A DNA stretch of 64,000 nucleotides, taken from contig NZ_NQKI01000012.1 in the NCBI RefSeq assembly GCF_002269125.1, positions 58,165 through 122,164 on the forward strand. Direction: 5' to 3'. Made by a program: the position numbers and the translations under genes. The notes below the pieces were generated by a model that worked only from the letters and a program-made list of their open reading frames with translations, did not search any database and had not been told where the DNA came from. The DNA comes from Pseudomonas lundensis. GTDB taxonomy: Bacteria > Pseudomonadota > Gammaproteobacteria > Pseudomonadales > Pseudomonadaceae. Shown here piece by piece: positions 49,606 to 58,177 of the stretch. How positions within the stretch are numbered: position 1 is the stretch's first letter; each line of letters starts with the position of its first letter.

Positions 49606-51048
49606 TTAGATCCCCAGGCAGAGATATTTGATTTCCAGGTAGTCTTCAATGCCGTATTTGGAGCCTTCACGGCCCAGACCCGACGCCTTGATACCGCCGA
49701 ACGGGGCGACTTCGTTGGAGATCAGACCGGTGTTCACCCCGACCATGCCGTATTCGAGGGCTTCCGCCACACGGAATACACGGCTCAGGTCGCGGGCATA
49801 GAAGTACGACGCGAGACCGAATTCGGTGTCGTTGGCCATGGCGATCACTTCGGCTTCGTCTTTGAAGCGGAACAGTGGCGCCAGCGGGCCAAAGGTTTCT
49901 TCCTTCGCCACAGCAGCATTTTTTGGCACGTTTACCAGAATGGTCGGCTCAAAGAAGCTGCCTTCCAGGCTGTTGCCACCAGTCAATAGCGTTGCGCCTT
50001 TGCTCACGGCGTCTGCAATGTGCTCTTTGACTTTGGCCACGGCCTTGTCATCGATCAGCGGCCCCGTGGTGGTGCCTTCTTCCAGACCGTTACCGATCTT
50101 CAGCTTGCCCACAGCCGCTTTGAGTTTTTCGGCAAACGCGTCGTACACCGAATCCTGAATGTACAGACGGTTGGCACAGACGCAGGTCTGGCCGTTGTTG
50201 CGGTATTTGGAAATGATTGCGCCTTCAACAGCCTTGTCCAGGTCTGCGTCGTCGAACACGATAAAGGGCGCGTTACCCCCCAGTTCCAGCGAAACTTTTT
50301 TAATGTCCTTGGCACATTCAGCCATTAGCTGGCGACCGATCTCGGTCGAGCCGGTGAAGGACAATTTGCGCACGATCGGGTTGCTGGTCAGCTCGCCGCC
50401 GATGTCGCCAGCGCTGCCGGTAACCACGCTCAACACGCCCTTCGGAATGCCTGCACGGTGCGCCAGCTCAACCAGTGCCAATGCGGAAAAAGGTGTTTGC
50501 GAAGCAGGCTTGATGACCATGGTGCAACCGGCCGCCAGTGCCGGGCCTGCTTTACGCGTGATCATGGCAGCCGGGAAGTTCCACGGCGTGATCGCGGCGG
50601 TAACGCCAATGGGTTGCTTGATCACGATCAGGCGTTTGTCCGGCTGGTGACCCGGAATGACGTCGCCATAAATACGCTTGGCTTCTTCCGCGAACCACTC
50701 GATGAACGACGCGGCGTAAACAATCTCGCCTTTGGCTTCGGCCAGCGGCTTGCCTTGCTCCATGGTCATCAGGCGACCCAGGTCATCTTGATGTTCGATC
50801 AGCAACTCAAACCAACGGCGCAGTTTAGTGGCACGCTCTTTGGCAGTCAGGGCACGCCAGGCTGGCAGCGCCTTATCGGCCGCCTCAATGGCGCGGCGGG
50901 TTTCAGCGGCGCCCATCTTTGGCACAGTACCGAGAATTTCACCGGTGGCCGGGTTATTGACCTTGATCGTCTGGCCGCCGTCGGCGTCTACCCAAGCCCC
51001 GTCGATATAGGCTTGCTGGCGGAACAACTGTGCGTCTTTGAGCTGCAT
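49606..51048 (-). CDS. gabD: Succinate-semialdehyde dehydrogenase (NADP+)
   Basis: 480 residues, oxidises succinate semialdehyde to succinate. Aldehyde dehydrogenase marks are SLELGGNAPFIVFDDADLDK (catalytic Glu), NNGQTCVCANRLYIQ (catalytic Cys) and the substrate region AEALEYGMVGVNTGLIS. The start MQLKDAQLFRQQ at 51048 fits GabD proteins; the in-frame codon at 51087 adds unmatched residues. With gabT it forms the GABA degradation pair; the regulator gene is not in the window. Confidence 0.96.
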   Translation of the reverse strand: MQLKDAQLFRQQAYIDGAWVDADGGQTIKVNNPATGEILGTVPKMGAAETRRAIEAADKALPAWRALTAKERATKLRRWFELLIEHQDDLGRLMTMEQGKPLAEAKGEIVYAASFIEWFAEEAKRIYGDVIPGHQPDKRLIVIKQPIGVTAAITPWNFPAAMITRKAGPALAAGCTMVIKPASQTPFSALALVELAHRAGIPKGVLSVVTGSAGDIGGELTSNPIVRKLSFTGSTEIGRQLMAECAKDIKKVSLELGGNAPFIVFDDADLDKAVEGAIISKYRNNGQTCVCANRLYIQDSVYDAFAEKLKAAVGKLKIGNGLEEGTTTGPLIDDKAVAKVKEHIADAVSKGATLLTGGNSLEGSFFEPTILVNVPKNAAVAKEETFGPLAPLFRFKDEAEVIAMANDTEFGLASYFYARDLSRVFRVAEALEYGMVGVNTGLISNEVAPFGGIKASGLGREGSKYGIEDYLEIKYLCLGI

Positions 51049-51395
51049 GTGGGCTTTCCTTAACAGCACCGCGCGGACGCGGAGCAAATTATTGAGTGTA
51101 GAAAGGCGCCAGAGGTGGCTGCCGTCAGGAAGTCATTCACTGCCAAAGTGTTCAAAAAACGCACAACACACACGGCGTGCGGTTTAGCACTCAGACAAGA
51201 GCGTTTGAAATCTCAAACGAATCCTAGGAGCAAAGGGGGTAAAGGACAATAGGTTGTTCGAAAAAAAGAACAAGCGGCTATTAAACCCCCTTTCTCGCAC
51301 GGCCCCCATTAATAGCCCATATCGGCGCAAGAAACACCCGCTCAATCAGCGGCATGGACGGGTGACACGCAGATGAGTATTATGGCGCCCGCGTC
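51049..51395. other. Intergenic region upstream of gabD and tRNA-Arg
   Basis: 347 bases without a gene. It holds two perfect inverted repeats upstream of gabD: CGTTTGA-AATC-TCAAACG at 51202-51219 and TTGTTC-GAAAAAAA-GAACAA at 51254-51273. They may be regulator sites for gabD or fold in its leader. The tRNA promoter must also lie here. Confidence 0.5.
51202..51219. promoter_or_regulatory. Palindrome upstream of gabD
   Basis: CGTTTGA-AATC-TCAAACG, perfect 7-base arms, centred about 160 bases before the gabD start. Size and position suit an activator or repressor site; no regulator can be named. Confidence 0.35.
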
Positions 51396-51472
51396 GCACC
51401 AGTAGCTCAGCTGGATAGAGTACTGCCCTCCGAAGGCAGGGGTCGTGGGTTCGAATCCCGCCTGGTGCACCA
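51396..51472 (+). tRNA. tRNA-Arg (anticodon CCG)
   Basis: 77 bases with acceptor arms GCACCAG and CTGGTGC, A73 and an encoded CCA end. The anticodon stem-loop is CTGCC-CTCCGAA-GGCAG, anticodon CCG reading CGG codons. D arm AGCTCAGCTGGATAGAGT and T arm GGTTCGAATCC are standard. I saw no duplicated 3' end nearby, so no integrated element is indicated. Confidence 0.97.
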
Positions 51473-51665
51473 TTCTTCTTTCCCTTGTTCAAGGGAACCG
51501 CTTTACCCCTCCGTTATTTATTCGCTCTCCTGCAAGTCATCGCTTGATGCATTGCCGCGACTGAGCTTGCCCCCTGACACGATTAGAAAGAAGGGTGTGC
51601 TGCATTCTGGCGTCCTCCCTTTCAGTGGCGTACATGGCGGGTCATTGCGCCGGGGCGCGCAATCA

Positions 51666-51688
51666 TGAATGATACGGCTTCTCATTCA
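51666..51688. promoter_or_regulatory. Inverted repeat upstream of the ECF sigma gene
   Basis: TGAATGA-tacggcttc-TCATTCA, perfect 7-base arms, 27 bases before the sigma gene ATG. Iron-regulated ECF genes usually carry a Fur box here, but the fit to the Fur consensus is weak, so it is only a candidate. Confidence 0.3.
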
Positions 51689-51714
51689 CGCCATTGCCGC
51701 TTGAGTCTCTGTTG

Positions 51715-52233
51715 ATGCCCTCGCCTTCTCCTTCCCGTTTGCTGGCCAGTTTTCAGGAGCATTACGACGATCTGTTGTCGTTCCTGACCCGCCGCCTGCG
51801 AGACCGTCACCGGGCGGCGGATGTGGCGCAGGAAACGTGGATCAAATTGGCGAAGATCGATCCACACTCAATCACTGTGCAAAATGATCGGCACTTTATT
51901 TTCAAGGTCGCGGGCAATCTGGCCATTGATACGCTACGGATCGATCAGCGCCAGACCCGTAATTTGAGCGCCGAGCCTCCGTCGGTGGAACTTGTGGATC
52001 CGGGCTTGCCGCCTGAAGGGCTGCTGTTGGCCAAGGAACGCATCGGGATTCTCGACCAAGCATTGCAGCAGTTATCGCCCAACGCCCGGCAAGCGCTGCT
52101 CATGAGCCGCATCGACGGGATGACCCAAGCCCAGATCGCCGCTGAGCTGGGCGTGTCGCCAAGTATGGTGGCAAAATACATCGGCCAGGCGTTGCGCCAC
52201 TGCCGTGACTGGCTCAAACACAACCATGCCTGA
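51715..52233 (+). CDS. FecI-type ECF sigma factor
   Basis: 172 residues with sigma region 2 (LASFQEHYDDLLSFLTRRLR, RAADVAQETWIKLAK, FIFKVAGNLAIDTLR) and region 4 (LLMSRIDGMTQAQIAAELGV, helix-turn-helix). It is followed by its FecR-type partner and a TonB receptor with a signalling domain, so it should switch on the receptor gene when the siderophore is bound. ATG 51715 is favoured over in-frame TTG 51694. It overlaps the fecR-like gene by 8 bases. Confidence 0.93.
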   Translation: MPSPSPSRLLASFQEHYDDLLSFLTRRLRDRHRAADVAQETWIKLAKIDPHSITVQNDRHFIFKVAGNLAIDTLRIDQRQTRNLSAEPPSVELVDPGLPPEGLLLAKERIGILDQALQQLSPNARQALLMSRIDGMTQAQIAAELGVSPSMVAKYIGQALRHCRDWLKHNHA

Positions 52234-53176
52234 GCCCGCCGCAATGCCTCCTTGCCCCCCCTCCGACGATCTCGACGATCAGGCCATTGATTGGCAAACC
52301 CTGCTGCACTCGGGTGAAGCCACGGCGCGTCAGCGTCTGGCGTATGTTCAGTGGCAGCACACAAGCCCCGCCCACAAAGCGGCTGCTCAAGAGGCCGAAG
52401 CGCTGTGGGCAGACATCGGTTTGACCCCAACGGCTCACACTCACGTCGTCACACCTCGCCCGCGCCGCAGGGCTGCACGCTGGGCCAGCGGGGTGGCGGC
52501 CGGGCTGGTGCTGGCAGTGGTCGGTTATGGCGGCGCCGAGGCTGTGCCGGGCTGGTTCGACACCCATCACACCGGCGTTGGCCAGCGCCAGCAATGGGTA
52601 TTGAGCGATGGCTCACGGGTCACGCTCAACAGCGCCAGCGCAATTACCGTCGACTTCAATGAACACCGCCGCACGCTCTCACTGCGCAAGGGCGAAGCCT
52701 TGATTGAAGTGGCTGAGGACCCGTCGCGGCCTTTTATCGTTGAGGCTGGCGCCGATCGGGTGCAAGCCAAAAGCGCTACCTTTAGCGTGCGACGCGAATC
52801 GGATCAAACAAGGGTGCTAGTGGCCACCGGCGCTGCGCAGGTCGAGCATCAGGCTCAAACACTGGAGCTGCGAACCAATCAGTTAGCGGTGTACCGAGCC
52901 GGGCAAGCGCTGGCCGAGCGCGATCAGGTGGACGCCCATGCGCTCACAGCCTGGCATCGCGGCAAACTGATCTTCAATCGTAAACCGTTGCAAGAGGTGC
53001 TGGCCGAGCTGGAGCGCTATCAATACGGGCGCATCGTCCTTCCTGATGCCAGCCTCGGCGCGTTGCAAATCAGCGGCGTGTTCGACCTCAACGACCCGCA
53101 AAACCTGCTGCATACCCTGGAGCAACGTTACGGGCTGAACATCACCTATTTGCCGTTTGTGGCGTGGGTGCGCTGA
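52226..53176 (+). CDS. FecR-type anti-sigma/sigma regulator
   Basis: 316 residues: cytoplasmic N-terminal domain that holds the sigma factor (DDQAIDWQTLLHSGEATARQ, W..HTSP..KAAAQEAEALW), one membrane segment (ASGVAAGLVLAVVGYG, residues ~92-108) and a periplasmic FecR domain (GVGQRQQWVLSDGSRVTLNS, then a secretin/TonB short N-terminal-like part QEVLAELERYQYGRI at the end) that senses the receptor. It overlaps the sigma gene by 8 bases. Confidence 0.93.
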   Translation: MPEPAAMPPCPPSDDLDDQAIDWQTLLHSGEATARQRLAYVQWQHTSPAHKAAAQEAEALWADIGLTPTAHTHVVTPRPRRRAARWASGVAAGLVLAVVGYGGAEAVPGWFDTHHTGVGQRQQWVLSDGSRVTLNSASAITVDFNEHRRTLSLRKGEALIEVAEDPSRPFIVEAGADRVQAKSATFSVRRESDQTRVLVATGAAQVEHQAQTLELRTNQLAVYRAGQALAERDQVDAHALTAWHRGKLIFNRKPLQEVLAELERYQYGRIVLPDASLGALQISGVFDLNDPQNLLHTLEQRYGLNITYLPFVAWVR

Positions 53177-53237
53177 AAATAATTCTTCGCGGGCACTGCA
53201 AGATCCGCTCGGGCATATCGTCGTAGTAAGACTGAGA

Positions 53238-53258
53238 GCGAAATACGTTCTCATTTGC
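53238..53258. promoter_or_regulatory. Fur-box-like sequence before the receptor gene
   Basis: On the minus strand it reads GCAAATGAGAACGTATTTCGC, close to pseudomonad Fur boxes (GATAATGAGAATCATTATC type). It ends 33 bases before the receptor ATG. It may combine with an ECF-sigma promoter; the overlap of both signals is inferred. Confidence 0.5.
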
Positions 53259-53291
53259 GACATAAAAACCCGAAGAAGGATTGAAAACGCG

Positions 53292-55739
53292 ATGGTCGAG
53301 CACGTCAAAAAGCCGCGTAGTGCACAACGTAAAGAACAGCGACTGCGTCAGGTGTTGATCGCCACCACCTTGTTCGCCAGCTTGGGCGGCACCGTGCAGG
53401 CCACGGCTCAGACAGCGACGGCACAAGACACAGCCATCAGCACGCGTCAGGTCACTGTCAGCGTCCCGGCTCAAGACCTCGACCAAGCCCTTACCCAGTT
53501 CGCCGACCAGGCCGACTTGCACCTGCTGTTCACGTCTGCTGAAGTCGCCGGTCTGCACAGCCCGGCGTTGCAAGGCCAGATGAGTGTCGCGCAGGCGTTG
53601 CAGACCTTGCTGGCGGGCAGCGGCCTGAACTGGCAGTTCAGCGATGCACGGACGGTGACCCTGCACAAGCCGGAAGCGCCCGCCCAAAGCCTGCAACTCA
53701 AAGCACTGCAAGTCAGCGTCGGCGCGCGCACCAGCACAGCGATCAGCGAAATTCCGGGCACCGTGTGGGTGGTCGACCACGTGCAGTTGCAAGAACAGCT
53801 CGACACTGGCGTCACCCTGAAGGAGGCCATCGGCAAGCTGGTACCGGGGCTGGACCTGGCCCCTGAAGGACGCAGTAACTACGGGCAAAACATGCGCGGG
53901 CGTAACGTGCTGGTGATGATCGACGGCGTCAGCCAGAACAGCTCGCGCGGGTTGTCGCGACAATTCGACAGCATCTCGCCGTTCAACGTGGAGCGGGTCG
54001 AAGTGTTATCTGGCGCCAGCGCGCTGTACGGCGGCGGTGCCACGGGTGGGATCATCAATATCGTGACCAAAAAAGGCACCCCCGGCCCGGCTCAATTCGA
54101 AACCGAACTGTCAGCCACCAGTGGCTTCAACAACAGCGATGACCTGTCCAGCCGCATCTCGCAATCGGTGAGCGGCGGCACGGAACGCATCTACGGCCGG
54201 CTGGGGATTTCCGGCGAGCAGAATGAAGCCTTTTACGATGGCAAAGGCGATCAGGTGTTTATCGACAACACCCAGACCGACCTGCAGTACAACCGCACCC
54301 TTGACCTGATGGGCAGCCTCGCGATCAAGCTCGACGATGAACAGGACCTCGACCTGCTGGCGCAGTATTACGACTCGGGCAACCACGGCAACGTGGGCAT
54401 TTACTTCCCCAACCTGCACGACAAGGCCCCCTCCAACCTTGAAGATGCCGAGATCCGCAGCGGCTATGACACCGACCTTAAGCCGCGCTCCAAACGCCTG
54501 CTGTTCAACGCCAACTACCATCACAGCGACGTACTGGGTCAGGACTTCTACCTACAGGGTTCTTACCGCAAGGAGGACAACAACTTCTTCCCGTTTCCTT
54601 ACTACAACACTGCCAAACCCCAAGGCTCAAAAGGCGTTTACTTTGCGGCATCGCAGCAAAACTTTGAAGTCACCAGCCTCAAGGCGCTGTTCGCCAAGCA
54701 GTGGGACCGCTTGAAGCTGACGTATGGCGTGGACCTGGATCGCGAGCGTTTCAACGCCGAGCAAAGCGTATTTGATTCGGCCATTTCCTCGCAAAGCGGC
54801 GGCCTTGATCTGGTCACCCAGAGCAAAGCCCCGCGCTATCCCAGCTACCGCGTGGACGGGCATTCGGTGTACGCGCAACTGGACTGGAAACTCACTGACG
54901 CCCTGACCCTGTCCGGCGGCGCGCGGCGCCAGCAAATGGACGTGGAGGTGGGCGTATTCAAGAATGTACCGGGGGGCAGCAACGACTACGCGGTCAATCT
55001 GTTCAACCTGGGCACCATTTACGACTTCCAGAACGGCCACCAGACCTGGATCAACTACAGCGAAGGCTTCGACCTGCCGGATCCGGCCAAGTACTACGGC
55101 AAGCCGGGTTTGAGCGTTAAAGATAACCCGCTGGCCGGTATTAAAAGCCGTCAGGTTGAGACCGGGTGGCGTTTCGCGGATGTGGATTGGGATGCGCAGG
55201 CCGCGGTTTATTACATCTGGTCGGACAAGGTCATCACCACAGATGCCGCCACACTGACGATTGATGTAACAGACAAGAAGAGCCGCGACTTTGGGTTCGA
55301 AGGCGCGTTGACCCGTCACTTCAGCGACGGCTGGGAGGTGGGTGGCACCTTGCACATGGTGCGTTCAGAGGAAGAAGACGCTAACGGCGACTGGATGAAG
55401 CGCGATGCGCGTTACGCATCATTGTCCAAATCCACCGCGTTCGTGGGATGGCACGGAGATGGACGTAACGTACGCCTGCAAGGCAACCATGCATTCACCC
55501 TCAAGGACGATGCCGACCACACAATCAGCGGCTACACCACGTTCGATTTAATGGGCAGCCAAGAAACCGGATTTGGCACGTTCAGCGCGGGTATCCAGAA
55601 CCTGCTCGACAAGGAATACAGCACCGTGTGGGGCCAGCGTGCAGCGCTGTTCTACTCGCCAACATACGGACCGGAATACTTGTACGACTATCAGGGCCGC
55701 GGTCGGACCTACAGCCTGACGTGGTCGATGGCGTATTGA
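53292..55739 (+). CDS. TonB-dependent siderophore receptor with signalling domain (IutA/ChtA-like)
   Basis: 815 residues: signal peptide (residues 1-~45), STN signalling domain (VTVSVPAQDLDQALTQFADQ to ~TVTLHKPE), plug domain (IPGTVWVVDHVQLQEQL, LVPGLDLAPEGRSNYGQNMR, GGATGGIINIVTKKG) and a 22-stranded barrel ending YSLTWSMAY. The plug and the C-terminus (TVWGQRAALFYSPTYGPEYLYDYQGRGRTY) match the E. coli aerobactin receptor IutA closely, plus the STN domain found in P. aeruginosa ChtA. Likely ligand: aerobactin, schizokinen or a related citrate-hydroxamate. No biosynthesis genes are nearby, so uptake of foreign siderophore is likely. Confidence 0.9.
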   Translation: MVEHVKKPRSAQRKEQRLRQVLIATTLFASLGGTVQATAQTATAQDTAISTRQVTVSVPAQDLDQALTQFADQADLHLLFTSAEVAGLHSPALQGQMSVAQALQTLLAGSGLNWQFSDARTVTLHKPEAPAQSLQLKALQVSVGARTSTAISEIPGTVWVVDHVQLQEQLDTGVTLKEAIGKLVPGLDLAPEGRSNYGQNMRGRNVLVMIDGVSQNSSRGLSRQFDSISPFNVERVEVLSGASALYGGGATGGIINIVTKKGTPGPAQFETELSATSGFNNSDDLSSRISQSVSGGTERIYGRLGISGEQNEAFYDGKGDQVFIDNTQTDLQYNRTLDLMGSLAIKLDDEQDLDLLAQYYDSGNHGNVGIYFPNLHDKAPSNLEDAEIRSGYDTDLKPRSKRLLFNANYHHSDVLGQDFYLQGSYRKEDNNFFPFPYYNTAKPQGSKGVYFAASQQNFEVTSLKALFAKQWDRLKLTYGVDLDRERFNAEQSVFDSAISSQSGGLDLVTQSKAPRYPSYRVDGHSVYAQLDWKLTDALTLSGGARRQQMDVEVGVFKNVPGGSNDYAVNLFNLGTIYDFQNGHQTWINYSEGFDLPDPAKYYGKPGLSVKDNPLAGIKSRQVETGWRFADVDWDAQAAVYYIWSDKVITTDAATLTIDVTDKKSRDFGFEGALTRHFSDGWEVGGTLHMVRSEEEDANGDWMKRDARYASLSKSTAFVGWHGDGRNVRLQGNHAFTLKDDADHTISGYTTFDLMGSQETGFGTFSAGIQNLLDKEYSTVWGQRAALFYSPTYGPEYLYDYQGRGRTYSLTWSMAY

Positions 55740-55756
55740 CGCATCGTGTTGCACGC

Positions 55757-55785
55757 CAGCGGCGACAGATTTTCTGTCACCGCTG
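55757..55785. terminator. Inverted repeat after receptor gene
   Basis: CAGCGGCGACAGA-TTT-TCTGTCACCGCTG, 13-base arms with one mismatch and a 3-base loop, between the convergent receptor and YdgA-like genes. Probable bidirectional terminator, though no T tract follows. Confidence 0.5.
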
Positions 55786-55809
55786 ACGAGGCATGAGACG
55801 CTGGGGTAA

Positions 55810-57288
55810 TTACTGAATCGGCGCGTTGAAGCGCAGAGTCATTTGGTTGATGAAGTCTTCAAGGCTCATTTTCTGGCCGTTGAAATCCACGTTGCCTGCC
55901 GCGTAGTCAAGCGATGCCACAATGTTGTCGCCTTCCACTTTTGCCAGCCCGGCACCCACAGCGATGTTGCTGACCATGTTGCTGGTCATGGTGCCAACCT
56001 GCGCCAGGGTCTGCGGGTCGGTTTGGCCTTCCAGTTGCGCCTGTACACCGGCGAGGTCGGCAATCATCGGCTTGGACAGCTGCAACTTGGCTACCAGCGA
56101 GGTCAGCAGTTGCTTGGTGATTTCCACCGGCGGCTGATCAAGGGCAGCAGGCTGAGCCAGTGCAACTGCCAGGTTGAACTCGCTTTCGCCATTCGGCGTT
56201 TTCACCGTCAGCGTCTCGACCGCCATGTGCGGTTTACCCGCCAGCAACGTATCAAGATTGGTTTGTAGCTGGGTTTGCTCGGCCGGGGTCAGCTCAGTCG
56301 CGGGCAGTGTGCCGTCAGGTTTAGGCTGAAATTTGGTCTGGTAAATCTGCAACATCGATTGCATCGCAGGGATGTCCAGGCTGCTGGCGCTCAAGACCAG
56401 TTGTGCACTGCCGACCGGGTTGTTGTTGAGCGAAACGTCACCGACTTTGTAGTCCAGTCGCCCTGACAACAACTTGCCTTTGGCCGAGGTGGAGCCGGTG
56501 TATTCAAAATTATTGACCTTGAGCACCGATTGGCGATTGCCGAAGGTAAACCGGGTTTCATTCAAATTGATAAAGTTCTGACCCAGAAAGAAGCCAAATT
56601 CACTTTTGTCCAGGTCACTGGCCACGGTCAGACCGTTCAGCTCAATCAACAAAGGCGGTTTGTTCAGCGACACGGCATGCAGTTTGAAGTGATCCATGTA
56701 GCCTTTGCCTTTGAGGTTTTGACCGTCGGCACCGGACGTCCCTTCCATGGTCATGCCCGAGAAGCTGAGGCTGGAGTTTGCGTCCAGGGCGGCTTCGAGC
56801 GGCAGAAACTCCATACGGCCTTCAACCGAACGGTTGTAATTCAGTGTGACCTGGCCTTGCAGCGGCGATTGGTCCTTGGCAGCAGCAAACCACTTTTCAG
56901 TGAACGGTGTTTTTTCCAGCGCATACGTGGTCGTTGCCATGACTGGCATCCACTTGAAGGTTTTGAGGCGCGACCACGGCAACGGACCATGCTCGATGTC
57001 GGCCACGAACAGCAACTCTACAGGCTGGGCATCCGGCCCGGCGGAGTCATCCTCAACCTTTACGCGGTAGTGGGCGGTGCTGTTGTAGAGGTGACGGTCA
57101 AGTGAGACCAGTTCGACCGAGCCGTGGGTTGGCGTACCTTGCAACTGAGACGCCAATTCCTTGTTGGCCTCCTGAATCGACGTTAGCAACACGCCTTCCA
57201 GTTTGGTGCCGGTGTACCACGCCCCAGCGGTATTCAGAGCACCTGCAATAACAACAATCCCTACTAACACGCCTAATGGTTTATTCAT
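55810..57288 (-). CDS. YdgA family (DUF945) protein
   Basis: 492 residues: an N-terminal signal anchor (KPLGVLVGIVVIAGALNTAGAW, residues 3-24) and a long periplasmic or envelope-facing beta/alpha region (YTGTKLEGVLLTSIQEANKE, SVELVSLDRHLYNSTAHYRV, HMAVETLTVKTPNGESEFNL). DUF945 proteins are structurally uncharacterised to my knowledge; E. coli YdgA has no firm function. Convergent with the siderophore receptor. Confidence 0.88.
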   Translation of the reverse strand: MNKPLGVLVGIVVIAGALNTAGAWYTGTKLEGVLLTSIQEANKELASQLQGTPTHGSVELVSLDRHLYNSTAHYRVKVEDDSAGPDAQPVELLFVADIEHGPLPWSRLKTFKWMPVMATTTYALEKTPFTEKWFAAAKDQSPLQGQVTLNYNRSVEGRMEFLPLEAALDANSSLSFSGMTMEGTSGADGQNLKGKGYMDHFKLHAVSLNKPPLLIELNGLTVASDLDKSEFGFFLGQNFINLNETRFTFGNRQSVLKVNNFEYTGSTSAKGKLLSGRLDYKVGDVSLNNNPVGSAQLVLSASSLDIPAMQSMLQIYQTKFQPKPDGTLPATELTPAEQTQLQTNLDTLLAGKPHMAVETLTVKTPNGESEFNLAVALAQPAALDQPPVEITKQLLTSLVAKLQLSKPMIADLAGVQAQLEGQTDPQTLAQVGTMTSNMVSNIAVGAGLAKVEGDNIVASLDYAAGNVDFNGQKMSLEDFINQMTLRFNAPIQ

Positions 57289-57425
57289 CAGTTGACCCGT
57301 TCAATGTCCGTTGTGTTGAAAGTAAAAGCGGTCTTTGCCAAGCCCGTCATGGGCCGAAAAGTGGCAGCAGGGTATCACTGGCAACTTGCCACACGCTTCT
57401 TTCGGACATTTTCAGTCATGAAAAT

Positions 57426-58070
57426 TCATGCTGGGCGGGCCAAGAGACGCTCTATTTCATCCAGGCGATGATCGAAATTCTTGAGGATGGCGCTCCAGGT
57501 GTACACCAACACTTCCAGGTCATGATCTACGCATATTTCTCCCACGGAATTCACAGACGAATCTGAGTAATCCAACTGATACCGCTCTCGGGCCATGGCA
57601 GCGGCTACGTCAGATAACTCGCGTGCGTTATCGAGCCACTGACGCTCTTCCGAGGGCAAGGCTTTATCGAGTTGCAGGCATTGAGATTTGAGGGCATCAA
57701 GGCTTTTTTCGAGTGGCGTTCCGGTCAGTTCTCCCATGAACGCTTCAAACGTGCGCCCCGGCTGCCAGTAGCTGCCCCAGAAGTAGCGATCGAAGACTGT
57801 TTCGACGCGGCGTAATGCGATTTTGGTGTCCCAGATCAGAACCCGGGTCTGACCGGCTTCAACCTGACGCTTCTTGATTTGCCGGGTTTGCACCAATGCC
57901 CAAGCCACCACAGCAATAGCCAATACCGCAATCAATGCACTGGCGCTGTCCAGGAAGAACAACGCCTTGTCGATCTGGTGCGCCAACATGATGCCGTAGA
58001 AGTACGTAGCAGACAGCAGCACCACCGCGACGACCGCACACCAGAAACCGGGAGCATAAGGGTTTTTCAT
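57426..58070 (-). CDS. Membrane protein of unknown function
   Basis: 214 residues with two membrane segments (FWCAVVAVVLLSATYFYG and SASALIAVLAIAVVAWALV) joined by a short loop, then a helical cytoplasmic part (QVEAGQTRVLIWDTKIALRR, then helices to the C-terminus DHRLDEIERLLARPA). I do not recognise a family. The layout is like small membrane sensors or effectors without a catalytic domain. ATG 58070 (MKNPYAP) is chosen; in-frame 58085 is also possible. Confidence 0.75.
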   Translation of the reverse strand: MKNPYAPGFWCAVVAVVLLSATYFYGIMLAHQIDKALFFLDSASALIAVLAIAVVAWALVQTRQIKKRQVEAGQTRVLIWDTKIALRRVETVFDRYFWGSYWQPGRTFEAFMGELTGTPLEKSLDALKSQCLQLDKALPSEERQWLDNARELSDVAAAMARERYQLDYSDSSVNSVGEICVDHDLEVLVYTWSAILKNFDHRLDEIERLLARPA

Positions 58071-58079
58071 TATTAGAAT

Positions 58080-58107
58080 CCCCATCGAGCCATTTTGCGC
58101 GATGGGG
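58080..58107. repeat. Inverted repeat between unknown membrane protein and efflux operon
   Basis: CCCCATCG-agccattttgcg-CGATGGGG, perfect 8-base arms, 71 bases downstream of the outer-membrane factor stop and directly upstream of the next gene's start. It may end the efflux operon or act in the next gene's leader. Confidence 0.35.
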
Positions 58108-58177
58108 AGGGGCTAAAAGTGTCTCGACGCCCTGAGCCATCGTTTTGATACCGACCTCTCAGAGCATAGCAACGCCA

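Noticed and set aside
51396..51472. tRNA-Arg as a possible integration site for a mobile element
   Set aside because: No integrase gene and no repeat of the tRNA 3' end were found downstream; the iron-signalling genes that follow look native.
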